DNA of 64,000 nucleotides from Actinomycetes bacterium (GTDB lineage: Bacteria > Actinomycetota > Humimicrobiia > Humimicrobiales > Humimicrobiaceae). Made by a program: the position numbers and the translations under genes. Below are positions 43,630-53,013 of this stretch, in pieces; positions within the stretch are counted from its first letter, which is position 1; each line of letters opens with the position of its first letter. The DNA lies in assembly GCA_022396035.1 (NCBI GenBank), contig JAIOXO010000001.1, positions 62,001 to 126,000 on the forward strand, given 5' to 3'. The notes beneath the pieces are model-generated. The model ran no database searches. It saw only the letters and a list, made by a program, of their open reading frames with translations, and was not told the DNA's origin.

Positions 43630-44176
43630 CTTCGTTTCCTATAATGTATATCTTCTTATCATTTAGGATAGAGTTTATAAAATGGTCTTTTTCTGTTGCT
43701 TTTTTTATAAATTTATCTAATGAAAAAACCGCATAATTAATCTCCCGCATTAGTTTTCCCCTGGGCTCCGATAGGATGCTTGAAAGCCTTTTAGAGGAGA
43801 TATCTCCGATAACCATTAAGTCAATATCGCTTGACAGGTTTTCCTCTCCCCTGGCATAAGAGCCATAGATGAAAGCAAATTTAATTCCCTCTTCTTTAAA
43901 GCTCTCTCTTATGATTTCTGCTACCCCTACAGTTTTTAAAAAAACATTTTTTAAGTCCTGGGCTATGGGACAATCCTGGTTTAACTTATAATAAATCCTG
44001 TTACCCTGTGCTGAGCTTACAATTAAGCCAATTTTTTCTACCTCACGCTGAACCCCCCTTATGTGCTGAGAGGTAAGCTTAGAGATCTGCCTCTGGTAGA
44101 AACTATCATCAGCATTAAACAAAAATAGTTCTAATATCTCCACCCTTGTTTTGGAAGAAAAAAGTATATTTAGCAT
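43583..44176 (-). CDS. Nucleotidyltransferase-domain protein with winged helix (MNT antitoxin-like)
   Basis: 197 residues. Residues 1-75 form a winged HTH (FYQRQISKLTSQHIRGVQREVEKIGLIVSS); residues about 88-190 are a minimal nucleotidyltransferase with FIYGSYARGEENLSSDIDLMVIGD, where the GS and D-x-D residues bind Mg-NTP. In HEPN-MNT pairs the MNT protein AMPylates and silences the HEPN RNase. Gene order and overlap with the HEPN gene support that role. Confidence 0.75.
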   Translation of the reverse strand: MLNILFSSKTRVEILELFLFNADDSFYQRQISKLTSQHIRGVQREVEKIGLIVSSAQGNRIYYKLNQDCPIAQDLKNVFLKTVGVAEIIRESFKEEGIKFAFIYGSYARGEENLSSDIDLMVIGDISSKRLSSILSEPRGKLMREINYAVFSLDKFIKKATEKDHFINSILNDKKIYIIGNEDELRRLTEPGHSKAS

Positions 44177-44608
44177 AATTCAATTCCTTTATACAATGTG
44201 TAGTCAATTATCAAATGCAGTTTTGCTGTTATATGGTAATCAAAAATTGAAATAACCTAGGTTAAGCAAAATTGTAAACTTAAAAGAAGATATACCGAAA
44301 ATTAAATTTTAATATCTTAATATAAGCATTTATATTTCTAATACCCATCCATTTTTGGTGAATATAATTAAGACCATTTAAAATAAACATTTTAACTGTA
44401 ATGTCGATGTAGTGCTTTAGCCAGCTGAGCAACACACCCTACTAATAAATTTTACCAGAGCGTAGTGCTCTCAGAGTTCAGATATTTAAAAATAACAGCA
44501 AGTTGTAACTGTGCACTATTAATGAAGTTATTGTATACTTGCGTAATCTACCTGGGGGAAAAGGTATTTAAATATATTATTACTTTAACATAACAGAAAG
44601 GAAATAAT
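44177..44608. other. Intergenic region with a tRNA remnant
   Basis: 432 bp, AT-rich, no open frame. It holds the tRNA-Val fragment at 44400-44439 and, at the right end, the ribosome site and probable promoter of the SPFH gene. Confidence 0.5.
44400..44439 (-). pseudogene. 5' half of a tRNA-Val(GAC)-like gene
   Basis: The minus strand reads GGGTGTG, then TTGCTCAGCTGGCTAAAGCA (canonical D-arm), then CTACATCGACAT, where GAC would be the anticodon. The 3' half, T-arm and CCA are missing. This looks like a displaced or partial tRNA as left by an integrating element. Confidence 0.5.
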
Positions 44609-45556
44609 ATGGAACCGCAATCCAAGCTAATACCTAAAATTATAATAGGGGTGATTATCTTTGTAGTTGCCCTTATTGTTCTTTTTAACGCTATTGTCAT
44701 TGTGCAGGCAGGTAATGTGCAAGTGCTGACCCAGTTTGGAAAAACTGTGGGAGTTACATTTAAGCCAGGCATTCATTTTAAGATTCCCTTTATACAGAAC
44801 ACAGTAAATTATTCTACCAGGCAGGTTACATATGAAACCAGTGACCAACCTGAAGCAAGCCGGGCAGTTTACACCGATTATTCGGTTGATACCACTTCTT
44901 CTGACGGACAACAGGTGCAATTAAAGTATACAATCAGGTTCTCCATTGACAGCAGCCAGGCAGAATGGGTATTAAACAATATTGGAACCATGGATGAATT
45001 GGTAGAGAAGGTAGTCAAGACAGAAGCAAGATCCCTTGCCAGGAATATACCTAAAAAATATACTGCCTTCCAGCTTTATTCAGAGCAAGTTTTTGTTGTA
45101 CAGTCAGAGCTTGCAGAAACCCTCAGACCCATATTTGAGAGAAATGGGGTTATAATGGACGAGTTCCTATTAAGAAAAATTGATTTTACTGATGAATACT
45201 TTACTATTCTTGAAGAAAAGCAGATTGCTGAAGAAAGGATAGAGGTTGAAAGAAATGTATTGGAGCAGGAAAGGATAAAGAAAGAACAAACCATAATTAA
45301 GGCTGAAGCAGAGGCTGAACAAATTACTATCAAGGGTGAATCCCTGAGAGAATACCCAGAGATTATACAGCTGGAGTTTATACAGAAGCTTTCTCCAAAC
45401 ATAAGCTGGGGGATATTGCCTGATAGCATAGTTCCGCTAATAGATTTAGGCGACCTTCAAAAAGATTTAGATGATTATGAAGCACCACCTACAACAACCA
45501 ATGAACCAGAAATAGAAGAAGAAGCTGAAGAGGAGGAGCCCTTGCTGGGAGAATAG
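44609..45556 (+). CDS. SPFH/prohibitin-family membrane protein
   Basis: 315 residues. One N-terminal membrane helix (about 12-34), then the SPFH/band 7 domain (VQAGNVQVLTQFGKTVGVTFKPGIHFKIPF, TSSDGQQVQLKYTIRFSID, VEKVVKTEARSLARNIPKKYTA, LRPIFERNGVIMDEFLLRKIDF), a charged coiled coil (EEKQIAEERIEVERNVLEQERIKKEQ) and an acidic tail (EIEEEAEEEEPLLGE). Prohibitin-like proteins form membrane ring assemblies. Stands alone, followed by a terminator. Confidence 0.88.
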   Translation: MEPQSKLIPKIIIGVIIFVVALIVLFNAIVIVQAGNVQVLTQFGKTVGVTFKPGIHFKIPFIQNTVNYSTRQVTYETSDQPEASRAVYTDYSVDTTSSDGQQVQLKYTIRFSIDSSQAEWVLNNIGTMDELVEKVVKTEARSLARNIPKKYTAFQLYSEQVFVVQSELAETLRPIFERNGVIMDEFLLRKIDFTDEYFTILEEKQIAEERIEVERNVLEQERIKKEQTIIKAEAEAEQITIKGESLREYPEIIQLEFIQKLSPNISWGILPDSIVPLIDLGDLQKDLDDYEAPPTTTNEPEIEEEAEEEEPLLGE

Positions 45557-46012
45557 TATTCAGTTTATCTAAAATGATAAATATAGCCTTAAAATAGTAA
45601 ATATTTATAGTTTTTAGTACCGTGTAATAAGTTATAATTCTACAGGTGCTGCAAAATAAGGGGAACCTGTTTACTTATAGATAGAACTGTAAGCATGTTT
45701 GCAGTTTAGTAATTTCTGCTTTGAAATAGAGAAAGCCGGATAGTAACCGGCTTTCTCTATAAGTGTTTTTTTCTTTTATTATTCCTCTACAAAACCAACC
45801 GCCCCATCAAAATCTGCCAGAATAAATCCTATGCCCCATCTAATTTTCTCCCCATATACGCCATTCTATGGCTTCATATTTTACCTTGTTCTCAACAACA
45901 TTAAATTTTCCCAAAAATTTAACAATTTCCCTATTTCCCCCCACTGATTTCAGCTATTATATTAAACATAGATACGCAACCCTTATTTACATAAATAGGA
46001 CCATAAACCACT
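45557..46012. other. Intergenic region after the SPFH gene
   Basis: 456 bp. Apart from the terminator at 45726-45760 I see no gene: the frames on both strands are short and lack ribosome sites. Confidence 0.5.
45726..45760 (+). terminator. Rho-independent terminator of the SPFH gene
   Basis: Perfect 14-bp arms ATAGAGAAAGCCGG and complement around a 7-nt loop, followed within a few bases by a run of T (TTTTTTTCTTTT). Confidence 0.85.
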
Positions 46013-46244
46013 ATGTCATTAATGCCTGAAATAGAAACCGTTAAGAATAATACCGACTCTACAATCCTGGTATACTTCAATAACGGAATTGTAAAAATAT
46101 TTGATTTAAAGCCATTTCTGGATAACACACAGCTCCCCCACAAACGTAAAACTTAATTCTCAAGGAGCAATCCTAAATGGCAACACATCTATAAGTGACT
46201 ACGACCTCTGGGCCAGAAGCAAATTCTACGGATGGAGTAAATAA
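46013..46244 (+). pseudogene. DUF2442-like gene with a frameshift
   Basis: Frame one gives MPEIETVKNNTDSTILVYFN, then GIVKIFDLKPFLDNTQ, and ends at a stop at 46154. Shifting frame near 46141-46147 continues naturally as VKLNSQGAIL, NGNTSISDYDLWARS and KFYGWSK to a stop at 46242-46244. Together they give a roughly 77-residue protein with the layout of DUF2442 proteins, which are small and often next to DUF4160 genes. Either a decayed gene or a one-base sequencing error. Its stop directly abuts the next ATG (TAAATG). Confidence 0.45.
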
Positions 46245-46448
46245 ATGGCTGAATTCATCAAATACTTTGAAAAATCAGAAGATCCTGTACTGGTTATAGA
46301 CAGCCGTAAACATACAGCACAGATAAACAACGCCATGTGCAATTTACTGGCCGCTAATCATTTGCATGGCAATGAAAAATTGACTGTCCAAAATGTTAAA
46401 TCTCTTCTAAATAAAGCCATAGCTGATAAGGAGAAGCAGCAACGCTAA
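46245..46448 (+). CDS. Hypothetical protein, possibly broken
   Basis: 67 residues beginning at an ATG fused to the stop of the DUF2442-like frame, so translation would be coupled. Sequence MAEFIKYFEKSEDPVLVIDS has no family I recognise. Another frame continues beyond its stop (TSALEDVSLDSYRADIAFKN) to about 46560, so the gene may be frameshifted near 46440. Confidence 0.35.
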   Translation: MAEFIKYFEKSEDPVLVIDSRKHTAQINNAMCNLLAANHLHGNEKLTVQNVKSLLNKAIADKEKQQR

Positions 46449-46571
46449 CCAGCGCTTTAGAAGATGTATCACTAGATAGCTATAGGGCAGACATTGCTTT
46501 TAAGAACAAAGGAAAAGATGTAACCTTTAAAAATAATATAATTCTTATTTCATATAAAGCTAAAAAACAGA

Positions 46572-47648
46572 TTAAAAGTAATCTTTTAATACTTTGCTTT
46601 TGCTGGTTTTCCTTAGTTTGCAGAGGGTTTTAAATTGTATTTGCCTGATTCTTTCCCTGGTAACACCAAATTCCCTTCCTACTTCTTCAAGAGTTCTCGG
46701 GTGTCCGTCGTGCAACCCAAACCTAAGCTCTAAAATCTTTCTTTCCCTGCCGGTAAGGGTACCTAAAACCTGCTGTATTTGTTTCTGGAGCATGGCGAAT
46801 GATGCAGCATCAGCAGGCTTTTTGGCTTCTGCGTCTTCTATAAAATCTGAAAGATGGGTATTTCCTTCTTCACCAATAGGAGTCTCCAGTGATACCGGCT
46901 GCTGGCTTATTTTTATTATCTCCCTTATTTTGTCCGGAGTAAATTCCATCTCATCTGAAATTTCTTCGGCTGAAGGATCCCTGTCCAGCTCCTGGACTAG
47001 TCTCCGCTGCACCTTTATTATTTTATTTATATTATCACACATATGTACGGGCACCCTTATGGTTCTTGCCTGATCAGATATGGCCCTGGTTATACCCTGC
47101 CTTATCCACCAGGTTGCATAGGTTGAAAATTTGTAACCCTTTCTGTAGTCAAACTTTTCAACTGCCTTTATCAAGCCAAGGTTGCCTTCCTGTATACGGT
47201 CAAGAAAGGTTATTCCTCTTCCGGTATATTTTTTGGCAACACTTACCACCAGCCTTAAGTTTGCTTTTATCAGGGCCTGTTTGGCAGCAAGGTCTCCTGC
47301 CTCAACCCTTTTTGCCAGCTGGGTTTCCTCGACTGCTGAAAGAAGCCTTGTTTTGCCTATCTCTTTCAAGTACGTGCTCACAGAGTTATTATTTGAGAAC
47401 TTGATGAAATTATCTGCCTTTTTCTTGGCAGTTTTATTCTTTTTTTTCGACAGGGCCCCATCTTTGCCCAAGATATCTATATCCAGCCTGTGTATCGCAT
47501 TATAGATATTTTCAATTTGGGATTTCGACAAATCTAATCTGGGCAGGGTATCAGTAATTTCTTCAAATGTAAGCGTGCCCTCTGCTTTGCCTTTAGATAT
47601 CAAAGATTTTATTTTTTTCTGTTTGCTTTCTTTATCTATTTTAATCAC
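46572..47648 (-). CDS. rpoD: RNA polymerase sigma factor, RpoD/SigA type
   Basis: 358 residues. A short N-terminal helical region (region 1.1-like, about 1-60) and a lysine-rich linker precede region 1.2 ([30 protein letters not shown]), region 2 ([55 protein letters not shown]), region 3 ([17 protein letters not shown]) and region 4 with HTH ([20 protein letters not shown]). All promoter-contact regions are present, which fits the many TTGACA/TATAAT promoters here. Isolated among pseudogenes, not next to dnaG, so it could be a second, non-primary copy. Confidence 0.92.
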   Translation of the reverse strand: MIKIDKESKQKKIKSLISKGKAEGTLTFEEITDTLPRLDLSKSQIENIYNAIHRLDIDILGKDGALSKKKNKTAKKKADNFIKFSNNNSVSTYLKEIGKTRLLSAVEETQLAKRVEAGDLAAKQALIKANLRLVVSVAKKYTGRGITFLDRIQEGNLGLIKAVEKFDYRKGYKFSTYATWWIRQGITRAISDQARTIRVPVHMCDNINKIIKVQRRLVQELDRDPSAEEISDEMEFTPDKIREIIKISQQPVSLETPIGEEGNTHLSDFIEDAEAKKPADAASFAMLQKQIQQVLGTLTGRERKILELRFGLHDGHPRTLEEVGREFGVTRERIRQIQFKTLCKLRKTSKSKVLKDYF

Positions 47649-48059
47649 CTAAATCGTAAATTTTAATAATTTTTTGTGCAAAGACCTGCATCTGCAAATC
47701 CTTACCTGTCTTTTTATGCCAGAAGAAAGTCTGAATATTATTTGGGAGGATATCCCAAAAATATACTTATTTGTTTAAAATTTTATTACAAAACTTCTAA
47801 TTGTTGTTACTATAACATAAAGTTACTAATATAGATAAAAGCACCCGGGCAACAAAGAAAAGCTATTACCAGATAGGCCGGTTAAGGCTCATTTAGGTGG
47901 CCAATACTATGTTGGAGTTTTAGTGACTACCTGTTATGGTATGATACAGGCAAGGGCCTAGTAGAAGAAGATAGGGTAAACATTAAAGCTAGATACCAAT
48001 AAATTCAAACACCCTAAGACTTAGCACTTTGAAAAAAGCTCGAATAGTAGGAGGAAAAA
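47649..48059. other. Intergenic region upstream of the sigma gene
   Basis: 411 bp. I find no gene. The right end carries AGGAGG, the ribosome site of the broken methyltransferase. No clear promoter hexamers for the sigma gene stand out. Confidence 0.5.
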
Positions 48060-48917
48060 ATGTCAAGGAGTATCAATTCCCAACACAAAAACAAACGTGG
48101 TGAATATGTTAATTTCGGAATATCATGACTTCTTGATCATCACAGAGCCAAGGAAGGCCAACGGCGTGGGGTGGTTGACGATTTGAACCTTAAACCGGGT
48201 GATACTGTACTGGACCTGGGTTGTGGGCCAGGGCTATGGACGTCTCTGCTGGCTGAAAAGGTAGGCCCGGCCGGTCGGGTTGTTGGTCTTGACAGCGATA
48301 CGGATTTCATCAGGTATGCTTCGGAAAACATCACAGATTTGTATGAGCAAACTATTGAATTTCATAAAGGTGACTTCCGTTCGATCCCATTCGAAGATGA
48401 CAGCTTTGATCTGGTTTTATTTGGAAACTGTTTTTCTTATGTTGCAGATCATCAGAAGGTCTTTGAAGAGCAAAAACGGATGACATAAAAAGGCGGAAGG
48501 ATTGCTATTAAAGATTTTGAGGGTTCTGTTTTGGCTATTCATCCTATAGAACCTCTGCTGACATTGAAAGTGATAACTGCGGCAGCTCAGGGTCTTAAAG
48601 GAACCCCCCCCCCCCCGGACCCGCCTTTTGACAATTTTTCAGGACAAAAGCTGCGAGACTTTCTTTTGAAAGCAAGTTTAAAAAAAGTGTCAACCGCCTC
48701 ATATGCGGTACAAATGGTTCCGCCTCTGACGCTGGAAGCAAAACGTTATATTACTGGCAATGCCAAATGGTACGCAGACAAAGGCAGATCCTATCTGTTA
48801 GAAGAGGATTTTAAACAATGGCAAGCATGTTTTGATTCCACATCCGAGGAATACATCCTTGACTCGGAAGGATTTTATTTTTGTATGTTGGAAATTCTGG
48901 CTATTGGAGAAGTCTAA
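48060..48917 (+). pseudogene. SAM methyltransferase with two in-frame stops
   Basis: A single frame runs from the ATG at 48060 (AGGAGG upstream) to a stop at 48915, interrupted by TGA at 48126 and TAA at 48486. It contains LKPGDTVLDLGCGPGLWTSLLAEKVGP (motif I), VVGLDSDTDF and FEDDSFDLVLFGN, and after the second stop KGGRIAIKDFEGSV, so both halves are one class I methyltransferase of about 285 codons. A run of 13 C at 48604-48616 lies within the frame. TAA after Thr where Lys is expected suggests a point mutation. Confidence 0.75.
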
Positions 48918-48984
48918 GTGACATAAACAGAGGCATAACCCTGCATTCACCTGACTGGGAGTTCGTGCTCAACAAAAACAATAG

Positions 48985-49110
48985 CATCTGGTGGTTGATG
49001 ATATCCAGCCGGCACGAGAGACCGTAATCAATATTCTTCGTGCTTTGGGCTATAGAAAGGTCAAGGAGGCTGCGGCCGTCAAGGCGGCGGCGCTTGTTGC
49101 AATGGAGTAA
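48985..49110 (+). pseudogene. Receiver-domain (CheY-like) N-terminal remnant
   Basis: 42 codons, HLVVDDIQPARETVINILRA then LGYRKVKEAA, match the first 35 residues of a response-regulator receiver domain, including the paired acidic residues VDD. The phosphorylated Asp and everything after are missing, and the codon before is a stop. Confidence 0.45.
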
Positions 49111-49260
49111 ATCATCTTTAACTACAGGGGCACAACAGGACAGAAGAAAAACAGAAGAATCAGACTAATCAGACGCTATAAAAAAGGTCCTAATACCATC
49201 AGGGGCAGGTTTAAGTTATAAAATTATATTTGTTATGATAAATGCAGGAGGGGAACAAAA

Positions 49261-49565
49261 TTGAAACTTATTAAAGAATGGGAAGAGTATATGCTTGAAT
49301 ATAGGAGCAGTGTTTCCCCCTAACTTATGAATTAGGGGCTTTAGAAAGTAAGAAAATAGAAGCCGTTGAGGCTGAAGACATAGGAAAAGGTTTTTCTTAT
49401 TCGGAAATGGAAGCTGATAAAATCAAAGAAATAATAAAAATCTTGCATAAGATGTATGTTCCCGAAATAGCAAAAGAAGCCCATAGGTGTATAACCAACT
49501 TTTGTATTAAACACAAGCAATGGTTGGATTATATGGATAAAAGCTTGCGTGAGTTAGGGGTATAA
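49261..49565 (+). pseudogene. Frameshifted hypothetical gene
   Basis: A TTG at 49261 with AGGAGGGG upstream opens LKLIKEWEEYMLEYRSSVSP, stopping at 49321. Reading on in the next frame from the CCCCC run at 49317-49321 gives LTYELGALESKKIEAVEAED and continues to ELGV and a stop at 49563. One base lost or gained in the C-run would restore a protein of about 100 residues. No family recognised. Confidence 0.4.
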
Positions 49566-49963
49566 AATTTATGCGATAAAACGGAACACTGTTGGAACAC
49601 TCCGTTATCGGGAAATTATTGTAATATATGCAAACCTAAATAAAAACCATAGGTTGGGCAATTTAAGGCCCTTAGAAGCCATTTAAATAAGCCCTATTTT
49701 CTGGACCAAGCAAAAGAAATCCATATATACCCATAATTGCCCACTATCCCTGCAATATGGCCCTAATGTTTTTTACAATCGAAAAGTGTACCAAATTTCA
49801 GCCGAAAACTGTGCCACTAATACAAAAAAAAGCTATATTTAAGCTATTTTAAAAAATTTTTCCGAAACTTGAGTTAACTGTTTACAGCATAATACATGAA
49901 TATTATGCGCATACTTTTGATATTCTTTAGAGTCAAGTTTTAGCAATTATTTTAAACACCTAG
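49566..49963. other. Intergenic region with possible IS end
   Basis: 398 bp without a gene. The stretch 49781-49822 (GTGTACC, then AATTTCAGCCGAAAACTGTG) resembles the terminal sequence style of integrase-type insertion sequences, but no transposase adjoins it. Inverted repeats near 49862-49940 may end transcription of the gene at 49964. Confidence 0.3.
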
Positions 49964-51601
49964 CTATCTGCTAACAGACCAGGAGCCTCCATCAGAGTCT
50001 GTTCCACTAGCGTACGTTGCTGACTCATTAAGCTTTCCTGAGAGTGTAGTTTTATGGTATGAATTATCATTCTGTGAGCAAGAACCAGTCCATCTGCTTA
50101 TCAGGTTTGCAGTTATCTTAAGATTATAAGTAGATAAATTTAATGTTCCAGAAAAAGATATGGTTGCATTAAAAGGGCAGCCATATGCAGTACCTGAAAA
50201 ACTGGAACTGCCGCTTACATTACCTGTATCCAAATTAATATTTAGATTTATGGGATATGTGCTACGGTCAGCAACACCTGTAAGAACTCCTGAGCCTTTA
50301 AGGTTTACTGTGCCACTTAGCACTTCTTGGCATCCCCATGTTAGAGCTATGCTATCACTGGAACTGCCCTCGGAATTACTGGCAGTTGCTGTTAATGTAT
50401 AAGAATTGTTATTTTTCAAATTTATTTGTACTTTATTTGAACCCCATGCTCCATTACTGTCGTCTTTGCTAAATGAAATCTCAGGTTCAGGTATTCCTGT
50501 AGTTTCAGCAGAAACCTTATAATAGCAAACTTTATCTTCTTCAGAAAAAGTAGGGCCTTCTACAATTTTAAGTTTTATTGTTGGTGCTTCAGCTAAATCT
50601 TCTTCTTGATCTTCTTCATTTTCTTCTTCGGCTTCTTCCTGGTCTTTTTCTATTTCCTTTTTATTCTCCAAATTCTCTATTTCTTTTTCTAAACCTTCTA
50701 TTTCTGCATTAACTTCGTCAAGCCTTGTTTTCAAATTTGAAAGCCCTGTGGTATCAGTTACTATGTACCCCTGTTCTTCGAAGTATTTATAAGAATTTAT
50801 CTTGTCTTCAAGATATTTTTTCTCCAGGGTTTTTTTATCAAGTTCTTTTTTTTGGCCAACAATTTCATCAGCCTCTAATTTCTTATTTGCATTTAGAGTA
50901 CTAGTAATGGTATTAAGTATTATAGTTATTCTTTCATCTTTGGCCTGTTCTTTTTCTGTATCTTTAGTATCTTTATCTTCCTCTATCTGCCCATCTTTCT
51001 TTTCATCTTCTGGAGCGTTTTGGTCTTTGGTATTATCACCTTTATTTTCCATATTTATTATTATGCCAACAGTAATGTCACTTATTTTTTCATCAGTAGT
51101 ATCTGAAGTTGACTTTCTTTTAGCAATCTTATTAATAGCTAATGCTATGTCTTTCTTTAACTCGTCTGTATCTACACCCTGCTCTTTTAGTTTTTGTTCT
51201 ATTATTTCTTCTTCATCTTTATCACCCTGCTGATCATCATTTTTTTTAGGTTTTGTTTTAAAGGTATTTGTTAATGAATCAATTCCTGTTAGCAGGCCTG
51301 TTTCATCATATGTTGTTGCCGCTGTTTTGCCGCCTTCTAAATATATCTTATTAATTTCAGCTTTGTATGATTCTGCTGTCTTGTTTGCATCACCGTCATA
51401 CCCGATATCACCGTAATTTTGTACATTCTGGGTGTAATCTTCTACTTTTTTTTTGGTTTCCATGGCTTTGCCACCAAAAGAAAAAAGACCTGCTGCTAAA
51501 ACAACAATACCAGTGACTGCAAGATAGGTAAGAATTACTTCACCCTTCTGCGAAGATAGAAAATGGAATAAACTTAAAAATTTATATAAGTATTTTTTCA
51601 T
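49964..51601 (-). CDS. Hypothetical membrane-anchored protein, coiled coil plus Ig-like domain
   Basis: 545 residues. A basic N-terminus with one hydrophobic helix (about 22-45) after SSQKGEV, a layout like a type IV pilin-like signal, leads to a long charged region (about 110-330) rich in Asp, Glu and Lys with coiled-coil stretches (LKTRLDEVNAEIEGLEKEIENLENKKEIEK). Residues about 345-425 look Ig/PKD-like (ISFSKDDSNGAW, YTLTATASNSEGSSS). The Ser/Thr/Gly-rich beta C-terminus holds two Cys. Starts directly at the stop of the zinc-ribbon gene (TAAATG). Function unknown; probably cell-surface. Confidence 0.55.
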   Translation of the reverse strand: MKKYLYKFLSLFHFLSSQKGEVILTYLAVTGIVVLAAGLFSFGGKAMETKKKVEDYTQNVQNYGDIGYDGDANKTAESYKAEINKIYLEGGKTAATTYDETGLLTGIDSLTNTFKTKPKKNDDQQGDKDEEEIIEQKLKEQGVDTDELKKDIALAINKIAKRKSTSDTTDEKISDITVGIIINMENKGDNTKDQNAPEDEKKDGQIEEDKDTKDTEKEQAKDERITIILNTITSTLNANKKLEADEIVGQKKELDKKTLEKKYLEDKINSYKYFEEQGYIVTDTTGLSNLKTRLDEVNAEIEGLEKEIENLENKKEIEKDQEEAEEENEEDQEEDLAEAPTIKLKIVEGPTFSEEDKVCYYKVSAETTGIPEPEISFSKDDSNGAWGSNKVQINLKNNNSYTLTATASNSEGSSSDSIALTWGCQEVLSGTVNLKGSGVLTGVADRSTYPINLNINLDTGNVSGSSSFSGTAYGCPFNATISFSGTLNLSTYNLKITANLISRWTGSCSQNDNSYHKTTLSGKLNESATYASGTDSDGGSWSVSR

Positions 51602-52372
51602 TTAAATTTTATCCTTCTTTCTGGAGACATTTATTAATTTATCATCAGAATTAAAGGTACATATTACAAGGCCTCCAGCATAATTAATAATTTTTAAACC
51701 TGTATTTGTATCCACAATTATTTCATCTTCTTCTCCTAGAATTGCCCCTACCTGCTTAGAGCTCAGCCCAAAGGTAAAATCTTCCGGTTTTATTTCTAAA
51801 TTATCATCAATAATATCTTCCAGAATAATATAATCTCCGCCTTCGTAATCCCCATTATTAAAAATAAAATATCTTTCAATTCCTGCATATATCCAATCCT
51901 CAACCCTAGCATTATTATTGCCTTCATCAAATATTACTAAAAATTCATCTGGATATCCTAAGAAGGTAACAAGTTCCTGCTGCTTTTGGCTCAAGTCTTC
52001 CTTTGGCAAAATGCTATTTTCTTCTGAAGTGTTTTCGTCTATTTCATTTTGTTGGGCATCGGAAGAATCATCTACTATTGTTTCGGTATCAATGGTTTTT
52101 GTTTCTATTACTTCATTATCGGCTTCTACTGGTTCTATTTTATTTATATTGTTTAAAATATAAAAGGTTAAAATTACCGAAACAGCAACAAAAGCTACTG
52201 AAATTAATGTAATAAAAAATATACTAAAATAATTCTTTTTACCCCGGTTATTATTTTTATCAACAGTTTTATTTTCAGAAAGTTCTGATGAGGTATTTGT
52301 TAAGCTATAACCACAATGCTTACAGTATTTGGAATCCTCAATTATTTTTTTTCCACAACTTGGACAATACAT
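51602..52372 (-). CDS. Zinc-ribbon membrane protein, unknown function
   Basis: 256 residues. N-terminal zinc ribbon CPSCGKKIIEDSKYCKHCG (two CxxC pairs), a polar linker, one membrane helix (about 50-75), then an acidic stalk (EPVEADNEVIETKTIDTETIVDD) and an outside domain of about 120 residues (LVTFLGYPDEFLVIFDEGNN; VGAILGEEDEIIVDTNTGLKII). Zinc ribbon inside and a sensor-like domain outside is common in Gram-positive-type bacteria. Translationally coupled to the 545-residue protein. Confidence 0.6.
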   Translation of the reverse strand: MYCPSCGKKIIEDSKYCKHCGYSLTNTSSELSENKTVDKNNNRGKKNYFSIFFITLISVAFVAVSVILTFYILNNINKIEPVEADNEVIETKTIDTETIVDDSSDAQQNEIDENTSEENSILPKEDLSQKQQELVTFLGYPDEFLVIFDEGNNNARVEDWIYAGIERYFIFNNGDYEGGDYIILEDIIDDNLEIKPEDFTFGLSSKQVGAILGEEDEIIVDTNTGLKIINYAGGLVICTFNSDDKLINVSRKKDKI

Positions 52373-52453
52373 GCACTTTTAAGTGTTTATATAAATAAAG
52401 GCAATAATACAGAACGAAAGTTATAAAGTCAAAATATCGAATTGATTTATTTA

Positions 52454-52953
52454 AAATCTAAATGAAACTGTATCGTTGCTTACCGTGATAATCTAAACGA
52501 AATTATTTTAATAATTGGGATAAATCTCTATATTTGAAAAAACTATATTTTCAAATATAGGGGGTAAGGATGTTGGCAATGAGGTATAAAAAAGCAGTAA
52601 CTTCTGAACTTAAAAAAAGATACAACAAATCAACTAAAAAGCAAAAAGGGGCTATCCTTGATGAATTTACCGCCATTACTGGCTATAACCGCTCTTATGC
52701 ATCCTGGATACTGAAGGCAAAAAAACAAAAAATCATAGGGTATATGACAAGCAAAGGTAAAAAGATAAAGTTTGTGGTAGGAGAAAAGAAAAAAAGAAAT
52801 AAACCCAGGATATACGGTCATGACGTATGCCTTGCACTGAAGAGGATCTGGGTAGTATTTGACTTTATCTGCAGCAAGCGCCTTGCCCCTTTTATGGCTG
52901 AAGCTGTAGAAAAGTTAGAAAAACATAAGGAGATAAATATATCTTACCCCCTA
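52454..52953 (+). mobile_element. Insertion-sequence remnant with truncated transposase
   Basis: Two direct repeats, AATCTAAATGAAAC (52455-52468) and AATCTAAACGAAAT (52490-52503), look like transposase-binding repeats of a left end. An 11-bp inverted pair TAGGGGGTAAG (52558-52568) and its complement (52943-52953) bounds the truncated transposase gene. The element seems internally deleted and lies against a shortened neighbouring gene. Confidence 0.5.
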
Positions 52954-53013
52954 ACCATACTTATATCTTACCTCATTTTTTATCCAGTTTTTGGGGGTAA
53001 TTATAATCTTTGA
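52570..53013 (+). pseudogene. Transposase/integrase N-terminal fragment (ISNCY-like)
   Basis: 147 codons. MRYKKAVTSELKKRYNKSTKKQKGAILDEFTAITGYNRSYASWIL and GHDVCLALKRIWVVFDFICSKRLAPFMAEAVEKLE are the N-terminal DNA-binding part of a DDE transposase family of about 400 residues. Similarity stops near residue 123 (HKEINIS), after which the frame runs into foreign sequence; the whole catalytic domain is missing. Confidence 0.65.

Noticed and set aside
45931-46143. 70-residue minus-strand frame
   Set aside because: It is the shadow of the plus-strand DUF2442-like frames, with no ribosome site or recognisable sequence.
48126-48128. TGA as selenocysteine codon in the methyltransferase
   Set aside because: No SECIS-like hairpin is evident, methyltransferases of this type are not selenoproteins, and a TAA stop occurs in the same frame.
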